From JBEVJC01 sp040510375 (GTDB lineage Bacteria; Bacteroidota; Bacteroidia; Chitinophagales; Chitinophagaceae), in the NCBI GenBank assembly GCA_040510375.1, contig JBEVJC010000002.1, positions 30,270 through 94,269 of the forward strand: a stretch of 64,000 bases of DNA, given 5' to 3'. Under the pieces are notes generated by a model. The model saw only the letters and a program-made list of their open reading frames with translations, made no database searches and was not told the DNA's origin. The first letter of the stretch is position 1; the number at the start of each line of letters is the position of its first letter. The translations under genes and the position numbers were made by a program. This document shows positions 28,501 to 36,530 of the stretch, one piece after another.

Positions 28501-30316
28501 TGCGAAACATACAGTGGCCGGACCTGGCGGATGTGAAGATGTGTTTACCAGAAGGATTGTGGTGAAGGGTCCAACCGGAACCTTCGACTATACACCAAAA
28601 ATCGGATGTAACCCATTAACGGTAACCTTTACGGCAACAACACAGAACAGGTCTTCCTTTCTCTGGGATTTCACCGATGGATCTACACAATTAACCAACG
28701 ATTCAATTGTTACGCATACCTATACCACTTCGGGTGATTTTATACCAAGGATGATCCTGACAGACGCCGCAGGTTGTAATGTACCTCTTGAAGGACGTGA
28801 CACCATTCATGTGGTGGGGATCAGGGTTGATTTTGAATCGGACATTAAAAATGTTTGTGATAAAGGTTTCGTTGTGTTCACCAACAATACAGTCAGCAAT
28901 GACTACATCCGGAGCTGGTCCTGGAATTTTGGTGATGGATCCACAAGTACAGTGCAACATCCTACCCATTATTATTCAGTTACCGGCATTTATAAAGTGG
29001 TGTTGACAGCAACTTCTTCATCCGGTTGTATAGATTCACTGGTAAAGGAATCAGCTATCAGGGTAACAAACCGTCCGTTAATTAATATTACGGGTGATAC
29101 CGAAAATTGCCTTCCTGCAACTGCTGTTTTTAATGGCAACATTACGCGGGGAGTTTCTTCGGGCCTGGTATGGAACTGGGGTTTTGGCAATGGTAATACA
29201 AGCAACCAGCAGAATCCGGCACCACAGGTTTATATCGTCGCTGCCGATTACCAGGTTACTGCAATTGTAACTGACAGTAATACCTGCCGTGATACGGCCA
29301 CCCATTTGTTTGTTGCACATCCTTTGCCTGTTACCAACGCCGGTGCTGATGCGGTATATTGTCTTGGTACGCCTGTGCAGTTAAGGGTTACGGGAGCCAT
29401 GGGTTATACCTGGCTGAATCCAACGGGACTTAGTTGTTCTGATTGTGATGGCCCCCTGGCAGCACCGGAACAAAATATCACCTACCTGGTGGAAGGTAAA
29501 AACCAATTTGGTTGTGTGGCGCGCGACAGTGTTTATGTAAAGGTTCGCCGGCCGTTTACAATTAATGTATCGCCCGACGATACGCTTTGCCTTGGTTCTT
29601 CAACAAAGCTATTGGCGATTGGTGCAGATCTGTACACCTGGACTCCGTCGGCCGGATTATCCGGTACAACCATTGCAAATCCTGTTGCCAGTCCGGCCAA
29701 CACCACCACTTACGTGGTAACCGGTCGCGACAGTGACGGATGTTTCACTGATAAAACAGATGTGCGGATTACTGTTTATCCCATCCCCACTGTAACGCTT
29801 GGCGAAGATGTAACCATGCCAGCGGGTGGGTCGGTTCAGTTAAAGGCCGTTGCTTCTCCTGATGTTACCAGCTATGCCTGGTCGCCTGCATTCCAGATCA
29901 GTTGTACCAGTTGTCCCGATCCGGTGGTTAGTCCACGAAAGACCATGGAATATTCCGTACGGGTCAACAATGAAGGCGGCTGTATTGCGGACGACAAGCT
30001 GAGGGTATTGGTCACCTGTAATAACGGTAACCTGTTTATTCCAAACAGTTTTTCGCCAAATGGCAACGGCATGAATGAACGGTTTTATCCAAGGGGTACA
30101 GGCATCTACCTGGTAAAGTCGTTCCGCATTTTCAACCGTTGGGGCCAGGTAATATTTGAAGCGCAGAATTTTAATGTAAATGATGCGGCCTATGGCTGGG
30201 ATGGAACATTTAAAGGCCGGCCGGTTTCGCCCGATGTATTTATTTATACCTGCGATGTGGTATGCCAGAACGATGAAATAATCCAGTATAAGGGCGATGT
30301 ATCCCTTTTAAGATAG
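25517..30316 (+). CDS. Giant PKD-repeat surface protein with T9SS type B (gliding-motility type) C-terminus
   Basis: 1599 residues from ATG 25517, chosen because it sits just before the signal peptide (cleavage near AAAQ|LKAD). About 15 consecutive PKD domains follow, each with the W-x-FGDG-x-S-x-x-P-x-H-x-Y-x-x-xG-x-Y pattern. Some are degenerate (WEFNDST, WKLGDGS, WGFGNGN). Three Ig/PKD-like modules with paired Cys come next (about 1290-1510). The last about 90 residues (NLFIPNSFSPNGNGMNERFYP...GWDGTFKGRPVSPDVFIYTCDV) are the CHU_C/type B sorting domain. It is a likely adhesin or filament displayed through type IX secretion. The PorP/SprF gene follows 75 bp later. Confidence 0.93.
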   Translation: MFNALMRVFYRCAGFVLILFYVPAAAQLKADFTSTSPTGCSPLLVNFTDVSTGVPVSWRWDLGNGTISTLKNPTATYFNPGTYNVKLVVKNASGSDSVTRQQFITVYPKPVVDFVASDSTGCFPYIVNFTDRSSAGSGTITETAWDFGDGTTSTGLNPSHIYTSAGTFTVSLKVTNSNGCATVFTRKQYITVTSGVTASFTNTTAVTCEASPQIKFTNTSTGPGSLGYEWNFGDGGVSAVKDPVHTYTVAGSYTVSLIVISPQGCRDTITKTNLISFGKLSSSFSSPDSICVSAVFSLVNNSTPVPADMTWDFGDGTSSTLGSPVKSYITPGVYRIRLINNFGACLDTVFRNITVNQKTQASFTASAVVSCQVPFTVKFKPTASGIFTTEWDFGDGSASSQAEPSHTYTQAGIFDVRLILINSLGCPDTVTRKQYITIEEPSIQLTGFPQTGCIPLTIRPSAIVSANEAIASYLWTFGDGSTSTAANPVYTYTSAGTYTVSLTVTTVGGCRKTLNVPAAVRAGSKPDAAFEVRPNDVCASQMVQFTDSSKGKVDQWLWNFGDGGVSSAQHPSYTYTDTGYFSVTLIVWSNTCADTIRLKDIVHIKPPIAAFLTQNDCAQPFRKTFLDQSIGAKTWYWTFGDGGSSTTQHPVHNYSSKGTYVVTLVVTNGSCTNIKTRTVLVVNEDAVITANRTVICKDGVVRFNSGSMNPAQIQSWLWEFNDSTLPSTSVGTTDHLFTKTGSYRAKLTTRDLLGCIDTASIAIRVYGPAAAFSNAASSSCLGAGPVSFIDQSVTDGTNPIIKYRWVYGDGLTDSSVSGPFLHNYTATGSYLVSLTVTDAFGCSSSITKTQPVIISKPTANFYSPDTNTCINKPVSLMNTSVGTELTYSWKLGDGSVSTDINPVHQYLATGFYSVTLVTTDKYGCTDSLVKSNYINISLPVAGFTISDSFSSCPPLKVIFTNTATNFRSVRWDFGDGNTSVLTDPIHTYTFPGTYIAKHTVAGPGGCEDVFTRRIVVKGPTGTFDYTPKIGCNPLTVTFTATTQNRSSFLWDFTDGSTQLTNDSIVTHTYTTSGDFIPRMILTDAAGCNVPLEGRDTIHVVGIRVDFESDIKNVCDKGFVVFTNNTVSNDYIRSWSWNFGDGSTSTVQHPTHYYSVTGIYKVVLTATSSSGCIDSLVKESAIRVTNRPLINITGDTENCLPATAVFNGNITRGVSSGLVWNWGFGNGNTSNQQNPAPQVYIVAADYQVTAIVTDSNTCRDTATHLFVAHPLPVTNAGADAVYCLGTPVQLRVTGAMGYTWLNPTGLSCSDCDGPLAAPEQNITYLVEGKNQFGCVARDSVYVKVRRPFTINVSPDDTLCLGSSTKLLAIGADLYTWTPSAGLSGTTIANPVASPANTTTYVVTGRDSDGCFTDKTDVRITVYPIPTVTLGEDVTMPAGGSVQLKAVASPDVTSYAWSPAFQISCTSCPDPVVSPRKTMEYSVRVNNEGGCIADDKLRVLVTCNNGNLFIPNSFSPNGNGMNERFYPRGTGIYLVKSFRIFNRWGQVIFEAQNFNVNDAAYGWDGTFKGRPVSPDVFIYTCDVVCQNDEIIQYKGDVSLLR

Positions 30317-30391
30317 TTGAATGGCCGTGAGGATTTACCGGCCGGCAAAAAGTTGATCCGTTTATCCAATTCCTATTGAAAAAAAATAACG

Positions 30392-31408
30392 ATGAAAAAC
30401 CTTTACCATGGCTTGCTGAGTGTAAGTCTTCTCCTTATAACACTGATTCCTGCAATGGGACAGGATGTGCATTTTTCCCAGTTTCATGAAGCGCCCCTGT
30501 ACCGTAATCCGGCACTGGCGGGAATTATGCACGGGGATGTGCGGGCACAGGTAGTATACCGTTCGCAATGGAATAATATAACAAATGCATACAAGACCGG
30601 TTCCTTCAATTTTGAATACAAGACCAAGGCAGGGCAGGGGGACGATTATGTAACCTGGGCTTTGCAGACCTATTACGACAAGTCGGGATCAGCCGATCTG
30701 TCAACCACTATTGTAATGCCGGCGATTAACTATCATAAATCAATCAGCAGTTACAGGAACAGTTACCTGTCGGCCGCATTTATGGGTGGATTGGTACAAC
30801 GCCGGTTCGACCGCTCCAAATTAACCACCAACAACCAGTATGATAATGGTATCGATGGTGAAGGGTTTATGGAAAGCCAGTACAGTTACTGGGATGGGAG
30901 TGCGGGTCTGAGTTTCCATACAGAACTGGGAGAGAATGCCGCCAATAACCTGGTTATCGGAGCAGCCATCCATCACCTTAATAAACCAAAGAATTCTTTT
31001 TTCCAGGCATCTACTGCAACGCTCGATCCGAAGCTGGTAGTGTCGGCCGACCTGAAGATGGATGTAAATGAAACCGGAACGGTGACCATTTATTCTGATT
31101 TCATCAGACAGGGACCGTATTCTCAAGCTATCGGTGGTGTATTTTATGGATTGAAGTTTGGTGCGCTGACAGACGATCCGGATTATATGCTTCATGGCGG
31201 ACTGTTCCTGCGTTGGGGTGATGCACTGATTCCTACGGTTAAACTTGACTATAAGCCCTTTTCGGTTTCGGTCAGCTATGATATCAACATGTCAAAACTT
31301 TCACCAACAAGTAATGGCATGGGCGGGTTTGAACTGGCAGCTACCTACAGCGGATTCCTGAACAAGCTCAATACCAGTTTTGAAATGTTAAAATGTCCGC
31401 GGTTTTAG
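30392..31408 (+). CDS. T9SS outer-membrane protein, PorP/SprF family
   Basis: 338 residues with a signal peptide ending AMG|QDVH. The start of the mature protein (HFSQFHEAPLYRNPALAGIMHGDVRAQVVYRSQWNNI) is the PorP/SprF signature, and the rest is an outer-membrane beta barrel. Known relatives dock type B cargo (SprB-SprF in Flavobacterium) or belong to the core T9SS machinery. Immediate proximity to a type B cargo gene favours the dedicated-partner role: it probably anchors or exports the PKD protein. Confidence 0.93.
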   Translation: MKNLYHGLLSVSLLLITLIPAMGQDVHFSQFHEAPLYRNPALAGIMHGDVRAQVVYRSQWNNITNAYKTGSFNFEYKTKAGQGDDYVTWALQTYYDKSGSADLSTTIVMPAINYHKSISSYRNSYLSAAFMGGLVQRRFDRSKLTTNNQYDNGIDGEGFMESQYSYWDGSAGLSFHTELGENAANNLVIGAAIHHLNKPKNSFFQASTATLDPKLVVSADLKMDVNETGTVTIYSDFIRQGPYSQAIGGVFYGLKFGALTDDPDYMLHGGLFLRWGDALIPTVKLDYKPFSVSVSYDINMSKLSPTSNGMGGFELAATYSGFLNKLNTSFEMLKCPRF

Positions 31409-31496
31409 GATAGAATGTGAAAGTAGCGCCCATAGCGGGTTTGAGCACCGGTTCGCCAGTGAGCAGCCCCGCGTTAAAAATTAACTTCCACTTCAG

Positions 31497-31504
31497 TATC
31501 TTTG
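31497..31504 (+). promoter_or_regulatory. -7 box of prfB, four bases before the start codon
   Basis: TATCTTTG, an exact TAnnTTTG, is followed by CGGC and then the prfB ATG. A transcript from this box would begin at or next to the start codon, so the mRNA may be leaderless. The -33 position holds only a weak GTTA. Confidence 0.5.
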
Positions 31505-31508
31505 CGGC

Positions 31509-32604
31509 ATGACAGCAGAAAAATTAGTCGATATGCGGTCCCGCATTGCCGGGATAAGGAGGTTTCTTTGACGTCGATAACCGACGATATAAGATAGAAG
31601 AAGACAAGCAGCTTTCGTTAAGTCCCGGTTTCTGGGACGACAACAAAAGGGCCACCGAAATTCTCAAGAACATGAAGGTTAATGAGTATTGGGTGAAACT
31701 CTACGAGACCACTGAAGGTAGCGTGGAGGATTTTGCCGTACTTTTTGATTTCTGGAAATCGGGTGATGCAACCGAGGAGGAAACGCAGGAGGCATTTAAT
31801 AAAGCCATCGTCATGCTTGATGATGCTGAATTTAAAGCCACCCTGAACGAACCCGAGGACGAGCTGCCCGCGGTATTGCAGATCAACTCGGGAGCGGGTG
31901 GTACTGAAAGCCAGGACTGGGCAGAAATGCTTGCCCGGATGTACCGGATGTATGGAGAAAAGCAGGGTTGGACCGTCACCGAACTCGATTGGGTATGGGG
32001 TGATGGTGCCGGCATAAAAACGGCCACGCTCCAGTTTGATGGTTCATTTGCCTATGGTTTCCTGAAGGCCGAATCCGGTGTGCACCGCCTGGTGCGCATT
32101 TCGCCGTTCGACAGTAATGCCCGCAGGCATACCTCCTTTGTATCCGTTTTTGTTTATCCATTGGTAGATGATACCATTAATATTGAAGTGCGCGATGCGG
32201 ATGTCAAGATGGAAACATCAAGAAGTGGTGGTGCGGGTGGCCAGAATGTAAATAAGGTAGAAACCAAGGTTCAGCTTACCCATATTCCAACCGGCATCGT
32301 GGTGGTATGCCAGACAGAACGTTCGCAGCTGGGAAACCGCGAAAAGGCGATGACCATGCTGAAGAGCCGGTTGTATGAAGAGGAACTTCGCAGGCGGAAT
32401 GAACTTAAGGATGCGGTTAACAGCTCCAAGAAAAAGATCGAGTGGGGCAGCCAGATCCGTTCTTATGTTTTCCATCCATATAAAATGATCAAGGATCACC
32501 GTACCGATTATGAAGTGGGTAATATACAACCCGTAATGGATGGGGAACTGGATGGATTCATCAAGGCCTACCTGATGAGTGAAAAAGAAAACAGCAGCAA
32601 GTGA
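31509..32604 (+). CDS. prfB: Peptide chain release factor 2, with programmed +1 frameshift
   Basis: The protein is read in two frames: 31509-31568 (20 codons) and 31570-32604, giving 364 residues, the normal RF2 length. Frame 0 stops at TGA 31569-31571. The site is the classic CTT-TGA-C slip with an AGGAGG Shine-Dalgarno-like stimulator at 31557-31562, three bases before CTT. After slipping, the frame continues DVDNRRYKIEED. The product has the RF2 stop-codon tripeptide SPF (RISPFDSNARR) and the GGQ hydrolysis motif (SGGAGGQNVNKVET). It releases peptides at UGA and UAA; scarce RF2 promotes slipping, so expression is self-limiting. pruA follows 42 bp later. Confidence 0.97.
31557..31572 (+). 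promoter_or_regulatory. prfB recoding signal
   Basis: AGGAGG, TTT spacer, CTT-TGA-C. Spacing between the internal Shine-Dalgarno and the slip codon equals that of E. coli prfB. It is notable because normal start codons in this window lack Shine-Dalgarno sequences. Confidence 0.95.
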
Positions 32605-32646
32605 TCCTTACCATAAATAAAACAGCACAATTTTAAACATACCGAG

Positions 32647-34278
32647 ATGAGTTTAGGAACATTTTATTACCCTATGCCGGTTAACGAACCGGTATTGAAT
32701 TATGCCCCGGGCAGCGCAGAAAAAAAGCGATTGAAAGAAGTACTGGCTGAATTAAAAAGTACCCAGCTTGATATACCTATGTATATTGGTGGGGAAGAAT
32801 TCCGTACCGGTAAAAAAATAGCGATACATCCTCCGCACGAACGTGCATTTACACTCGGTCATTTCCATGAAGGGAATGAGTCGCATGTAGAAAAAGCAAT
32901 CGCTGCAGCCCTTGCTGCGCGCGAATCCTGGGCCGATATGAACTGGGAATCACGTGCCGCGATTTTCCTGAAAGCTGCCGACCTGATAGCCACAAAGTAT
33001 CGCCCCTATATGAATGGCACAACGATGCTGGGCCAGAGCAAGAATGCTTACCAGGCGGAGATTGATGCTGCCTGCGAACTCATCGACTTCCTCCGTTTCA
33101 ATGTACACTTCCTCAGCGAGATTTATAAACAACAACCAATCAGTGGTGCCGGTATGCACAACCGAATGGAATACCGTCCGCTTGAAGGATTTGTGCTTGC
33201 AGTAACACCATTCAACTTCACTGCTATCGGAGGAAACCTTCCTGCCAGTGCAGCCATGTGTGGTAATGTTGTGGTCTGGAAGCCTGCCAATACCCAGGTC
33301 TACAGCGCGCAGATGTTTATGCGGATTATGAAGGAAGCAGGTCTTCCCGATGGCGTTATCAACCTGGTGTATGTTGATGGTCCGACACTTGGAAAATCCT
33401 GTTTTGCACACCGCGATTTTGCCGGTGTTCATTTCACTGGTTCAACGGGTGTATTCAATACCATGTGGGATACAATCGGAAAAAATATGAGCAAGTACCG
33501 CACCTATCCACGAATTGTGGGGGAGACAGGCGGTAAGGATTTCGTAGTAGCACATCGATCTGCTGATCCGGCCGTGGTGGCTACGGCCTTGTTACGTGGT
33601 GCGTTTGAATTCCAGGGTCAGAAATGTTCTGCTGCATCACGTGCATATATTCCTTCCAATATAGCTGCTGAAGTAAAGTCGCTGATGCAGGAAGGCATTA
33701 AAAATTTCCGCATGGGTACGGTAGAAGATTTTACCAATTTTATAAATGCGGTGATTGACGAACGGAGTTTCGACAAGATAGCAGGTTATATCGATCGTGC
33801 AAAAACTGATGCGGGACAGGAGATCTGGGCCGGTGGTACCTATGATAAGACAGAAGGATTTTTTATCAGTCCGACTGTTATCGAAACCAGCGACCCAAAT
33901 TATGTAACCATGTGTGAGGAGATCTTCGGACCGGTGCTTACCGTGTATGTATATCCGGAAAATGAATTTGACCAGATCCTGCAGACAGTTGATAATACTT
34001 CACCCTATGCATTGACCGGATCGATCATTTCCAGGGACCGCGCTGCTATTGAAACAGCCACCAGGAAACTGCGGAATGCAGCCGGTAATTTTTATATCAA
34101 TGACAAACCAACCGGCGCGGTGGTGGGGCAACAGCCATTTGGTGGTGCCCGTGGCAGTGGTACAAATGATAAGGCAGGCAGTATCCTCAATCTGTATCGC
34201 TGGCTCAGCGCCCGTACAATCAAGGAAACATTCAACCCGCCGGTAGAATACGGATACCCTTTCCTGCTGGAAAAATAA
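32647..34278 (+). CDS. pruA: L-glutamate gamma-semialdehyde (1-pyrroline-5-carboxylate) dehydrogenase
   Basis: 543 residues, full length for the stand-alone PruA of the ALDH4 type. The NAD-binding aldehyde dehydrogenase core is clear: FNFTAIGGNLPASAAMCGNVVVWKPA, GVHFTGSTGVFNTMW, the catalytic Glu in VGETGGKDFVVAH and the nucleophile Cys in FEFQGQKCSAASR. The ending GQQPFGGARGSGTNDKAGS is diagnostic for P5C dehydrogenases. It oxidises glutamate semialdehyde to glutamate in proline breakdown. No proline dehydrogenase gene is in the window. Hairpin terminators follow. Confidence 0.96.
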   Translation: MSLGTFYYPMPVNEPVLNYAPGSAEKKRLKEVLAELKSTQLDIPMYIGGEEFRTGKKIAIHPPHERAFTLGHFHEGNESHVEKAIAAALAARESWADMNWESRAAIFLKAADLIATKYRPYMNGTTMLGQSKNAYQAEIDAACELIDFLRFNVHFLSEIYKQQPISGAGMHNRMEYRPLEGFVLAVTPFNFTAIGGNLPASAAMCGNVVVWKPANTQVYSAQMFMRIMKEAGLPDGVINLVYVDGPTLGKSCFAHRDFAGVHFTGSTGVFNTMWDTIGKNMSKYRTYPRIVGETGGKDFVVAHRSADPAVVATALLRGAFEFQGQKCSAASRAYIPSNIAAEVKSLMQEGIKNFRMGTVEDFTNFINAVIDERSFDKIAGYIDRAKTDAGQEIWAGGTYDKTEGFFISPTVIETSDPNYVTMCEEIFGPVLTVYVYPENEFDQILQTVDNTSPYALTGSIISRDRAAIETATRKLRNAAGNFYINDKPTGAVVGQQPFGGARGSGTNDKAGSILNLYRWLSARTIKETFNPPVEYGYPFLLEK

Positions 34279-34299
34279 AAGCTGAGTTTATTCCTTTTT

Positions 34300-34395
34300 G
34301 ATAAACGGGGAGCCGTTGTTTCAGGGATAACAAAGAATGAGCGATTACCCAACCGGATAAACGGAGGAGCCGTTTTTCCGGGGAAAAATAACAGT
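34300..34395. repeat. Two imperfect copies of a hairpin-bearing 56-bp unit
   Basis: Copies starting GATAAACGG at 34300 and 34356. Each contains an AACGG/CCGTT stem, and the second is followed by five T residues, so it can act as a terminator for pruA (stem about 34359-34377). Confidence 0.6.
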
Positions 34396-34397
34396 AA

Positions 34398-34426
34398 ACC
34401 GCGGGATCAGGTCCCGCGGTTTTTTT
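34398..34426 (+). terminator. Rho-independent terminator before pyrR
   Basis: Perfect 9-bp ACCGCGGGA/TCCCGCGGT stem with a 5-nt loop and six or more T residues. It ends pruA transcription and lies 38 bp before the pyrR start, so it could alternatively act as a leader attenuator for pyrR. Confidence 0.9.
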
Positions 34427-34463
34427 GACTTTTTTATAATTACATTTGAAAAAATAACCGGGT

Positions 34464-34991
34464 TTGAAATCAATTCTCAGCGGACAGCAAATGTCAATTA
34501 CTATCAAGAGGCTTGCCCACCAGATCCTCGAGAACGACACGGAAAGTTCCAATACAGTAATCATTGGTTTGCAGCCAAGGGGTGTTTTTCTTTCGGACCG
34601 TATTGTGGCTACCATGCGGCAGGAGTTCCCGGATACGCCGGTCACGTACGGAAAACTGGACATCACCTTTTACCGGGACGATGTGCGCAAGGAATTACAT
34701 ATTGCCAACCAGACAGATATCACGTTTTCGGTGGAAGGGAAGCGGGTAGTACTTATTGATGATGTGTTATATAAAGGACGTACCATCAGGGCGGCACTCG
34801 ATGCACTGTTGGCCTTTGGCCGTCCGGGCAAGGTGGAACTTTGTGTATTGATCGACCGGCGGTTCAGCCGCGAATTCCCCATCCAGCCAAATTATGTTGG
34901 CCGTTCAATCGACTCTATCGTGTCACAGAAAGTCAGGGTTTTCTGGAATGATAAAGATGGAAAGGATGAAGTGGCACTACTTGAAGAGTAG
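34464..34991 (+). CDS. pyrR: PyrR: pyrimidine operon regulator / uracil phosphoribosyltransferase
   Basis: 175 residues from a TTG start; the conserved N-terminus (KSILSGQQMSITIKRLAHQILE) begins right there, so the internal ATG at 34491 is too late. The PRPP-binding loop RVVLIDDVLYKGRTIRAALD and the VGLQPRG-like segment IIGLQPRGVFLSDRI mark the PyrR family. PyrR proteins bind UMP or UTP and, in Firmicutes, pyr mRNA, and have weak uracil phosphoribosyltransferase activity. pyrB lies 99 bp downstream, as in classical pyr operons; whether it acts on RNA here is not established. Confidence 0.92.
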   Translation: MKSILSGQQMSITIKRLAHQILENDTESSNTVIIGLQPRGVFLSDRIVATMRQEFPDTPVTYGKLDITFYRDDVRKELHIANQTDITFSVEGKRVVLIDDVLYKGRTIRAALDALLAFGRPGKVELCVLIDRRFSREFPIQPNYVGRSIDSIVSQKVRVFWNDKDGKDEVALLEE

Positions 34992-35075
34992 ACCCTGCGC
35001 GTGTTTGCGAGCCAGGCCTTGCAGAGAGACCGGGTCCTGTGTGAAATTTTTTTCCATCAAATGTGCTAAACCTAT

Positions 35076-35083
35076 TAACTTCG
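35076..35083 (+). promoter_or_regulatory. Possible -7 box of pyrB
   Basis: TAACTTCG, one base off TAnnTTTG, seven bases before the pyrB ATG. A preceding run of eight T residues (about 35047-35054) could instead reflect termination or attenuation after pyrR. Confidence 0.3.
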
Positions 35084-35090
35084 CCCTTTA

Positions 35091-36017
35091 ATGCAACTAT
35101 CCACTCGACATCTACTCGGCATTAAAGACCTCACGGCAGATGATATCAATCTGATCCTGAAAACTACAGAACAATTCAAGGAAGTTTTACAGCGTCCTGT
35201 TAAAAAAGTTCCTTCACTTCGTGACATTGTCGTAGTAAATCTTTTTTTCGAAAACTCTACCCGCACCCGTATTTCGTTTGAGCTTGCCGAGAAACGCCTT
35301 TCGGCCGACACGGTGAATTTCTCTGCATCTGCCTCCTCAGTTTCAAAAGGGGAAACATTGCTGGATACGGTGAATAATATCCTCTCCATGAAAGTGGATA
35401 TGGTGGTGATGCGGCATAGTGCAAGCGGTGCTCCGCATTTCCTTGCGCAACATATACCCGCGGCCATCATCAATGCAGGCGATGGAATCAACGAACATCC
35501 CACGCAGGGCTTGCTGGATGCGTTTTCCATCAGGGAAAAACTGGGTGCACTGGAAGGAAAAAAGGTGGCGATCATCGGGGATATCATGCATAGCCGTGTG
35601 GCACAGAGCAATATTTACCTGTTAAAGAAAATGGGAGCAGAGGTTACGGTTTGCGGTCCGCCCACCCTGATTCCCCGTCATATCCACGAGGCATTTGGGG
35701 TGAACGTGAGTTATAACCTCAATGAAACACTTCAGTGGTGCGATGTGGCCAATGTGCTGCGGATCCAGCTTGAACGGCAGAACCAGGTGCTGTTCTCTTC
35801 GCTGCGTGAATATAATCTCGCATACGGGATCAGCCGCCGGATGCTTGACGGATTAAACAAGGAAATCGTGATTATGCACCCCGGACCGATCAACAGGGGA
35901 GTGGAACTCGACAGCGATGTGGCAGACAGTAAACAGTCAATCATCCTGCAGCAGGTCGAAAATGGCGTGGCTGTAAGGATGGCCGTTTTATATTTACTCG
36001 CAAACCGGAACAACTAA
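35091..36017 (+). CDS. pyrB: Aspartate carbamoyltransferase catalytic subunit
   Basis: 308 residues, normal length. The carbamoyl-phosphate site FFENSTRTRISFELAEKR, the HPTQGLLDAFSI segment and HPGPINRGVELDSDVAD are the class signatures. It joins carbamoyl phosphate and aspartate to give carbamoyl aspartate, the committed step of pyrimidine synthesis. No pyrI regulatory subunit is next to it, so feedback control by a PyrI chain is not suggested here; control may come through PyrR. coaD begins 33 bp downstream on the same strand. Confidence 0.97.
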   Translation: MQLSTRHLLGIKDLTADDINLILKTTEQFKEVLQRPVKKVPSLRDIVVVNLFFENSTRTRISFELAEKRLSADTVNFSASASSVSKGETLLDTVNNILSMKVDMVVMRHSASGAPHFLAQHIPAAIINAGDGINEHPTQGLLDAFSIREKLGALEGKKVAIIGDIMHSRVAQSNIYLLKKMGAEVTVCGPPTLIPRHIHEAFGVNVSYNLNETLQWCDVANVLRIQLERQNQVLFSSLREYNLAYGISRRMLDGLNKEIVIMHPGPINRGVELDSDVADSKQSIILQQVENGVAVRMAVLYLLANRNN

Positions 36018-36050
36018 CCGTTCGGGTTGGCAAAAGATAATCTAACTCTT

Positions 36051-36524
36051 ATGAGTCGTATCTGCCTTTTTCCAGGAACATTTGATCCGGTTACCCTTGG
36101 CCATGTTGATATCATTGACCGTGCGCTGCCCCTGTTCGACAAGATTGTGGTTGGCATCGGACTCAATTCTGCCAAGGCTCCCATGTTCTCTGCAGAACAG
36201 CGTTTGCAGTGGATCGCAGAGATTTATAAGGATGAGGTAAAGGTGGAAGGAGCCATTTATGAAGGACTGACTATCAACTATTGTAAATCGATCAAGGCGC
36301 GTTTTATATTACGTGGAATCCGGTATGTGAGTGATTTCGAATACGAAAAAACGATCGCCGATGCCAACCGTACACTTGATAAAAGTATCGAGACAATTTT
36401 TTTAACGGGTGAACCTAAATATACTTCCGTAGCTTCCACTATCGTTAGGGATATTATCCGTAACGGGGGTAATGCGGCGCCGTTCCTGCCGCAGGAGGTA
36501 TATCAAACTCTTGAAAAAAAATAA
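36051..36524 (+). CDS. coaD: Phosphopantetheine adenylyltransferase
   Basis: 157 residues from ATG 36051; an in-frame TTG at 36027 would add eight unconserved residues. The nucleotidyltransferase motif GTFDPVTLGHVDII (TxGH) and the later KYTSVASTIVRDI segment are typical of CoaD. It transfers AMP from ATP to 4'-phosphopantetheine, the penultimate step of coenzyme A synthesis. It sits between pyrB and a hotdog thioesterase (6-bp gap after it), forming a probable operon of housekeeping genes. Confidence 0.96.
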   Translation: MSRICLFPGTFDPVTLGHVDIIDRALPLFDKIVVGIGLNSAKAPMFSAEQRLQWIAEIYKDEVKVEGAIYEGLTINYCKSIKARFILRGIRYVSDFEYEKTIADANRTLDKSIETIFLTGEPKYTSVASTIVRDIIRNGGNAAPFLPQEVYQTLEKK

Positions 36525-36530
36525 TGTACT

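Noticed and set aside
31672..32604. prfB starting at ATG 31672
   Set aside because: This would delete the N-terminal part of domain 1; the recoded start at 31509 restores normal RF2 length and the frame is open through 31570.
34991..35090. PyrR-binding attenuator before pyrB
   Set aside because: The GAGAGACCGGG stretch slightly resembles a PyrR loop, but I could not build a convincing stem or terminator, so it is mentioned only as a question.
35075..35611. 178-codon minus-strand frame opposite pyrB
   Set aside because: Antisense shadow of pyrB with no recognisable features.
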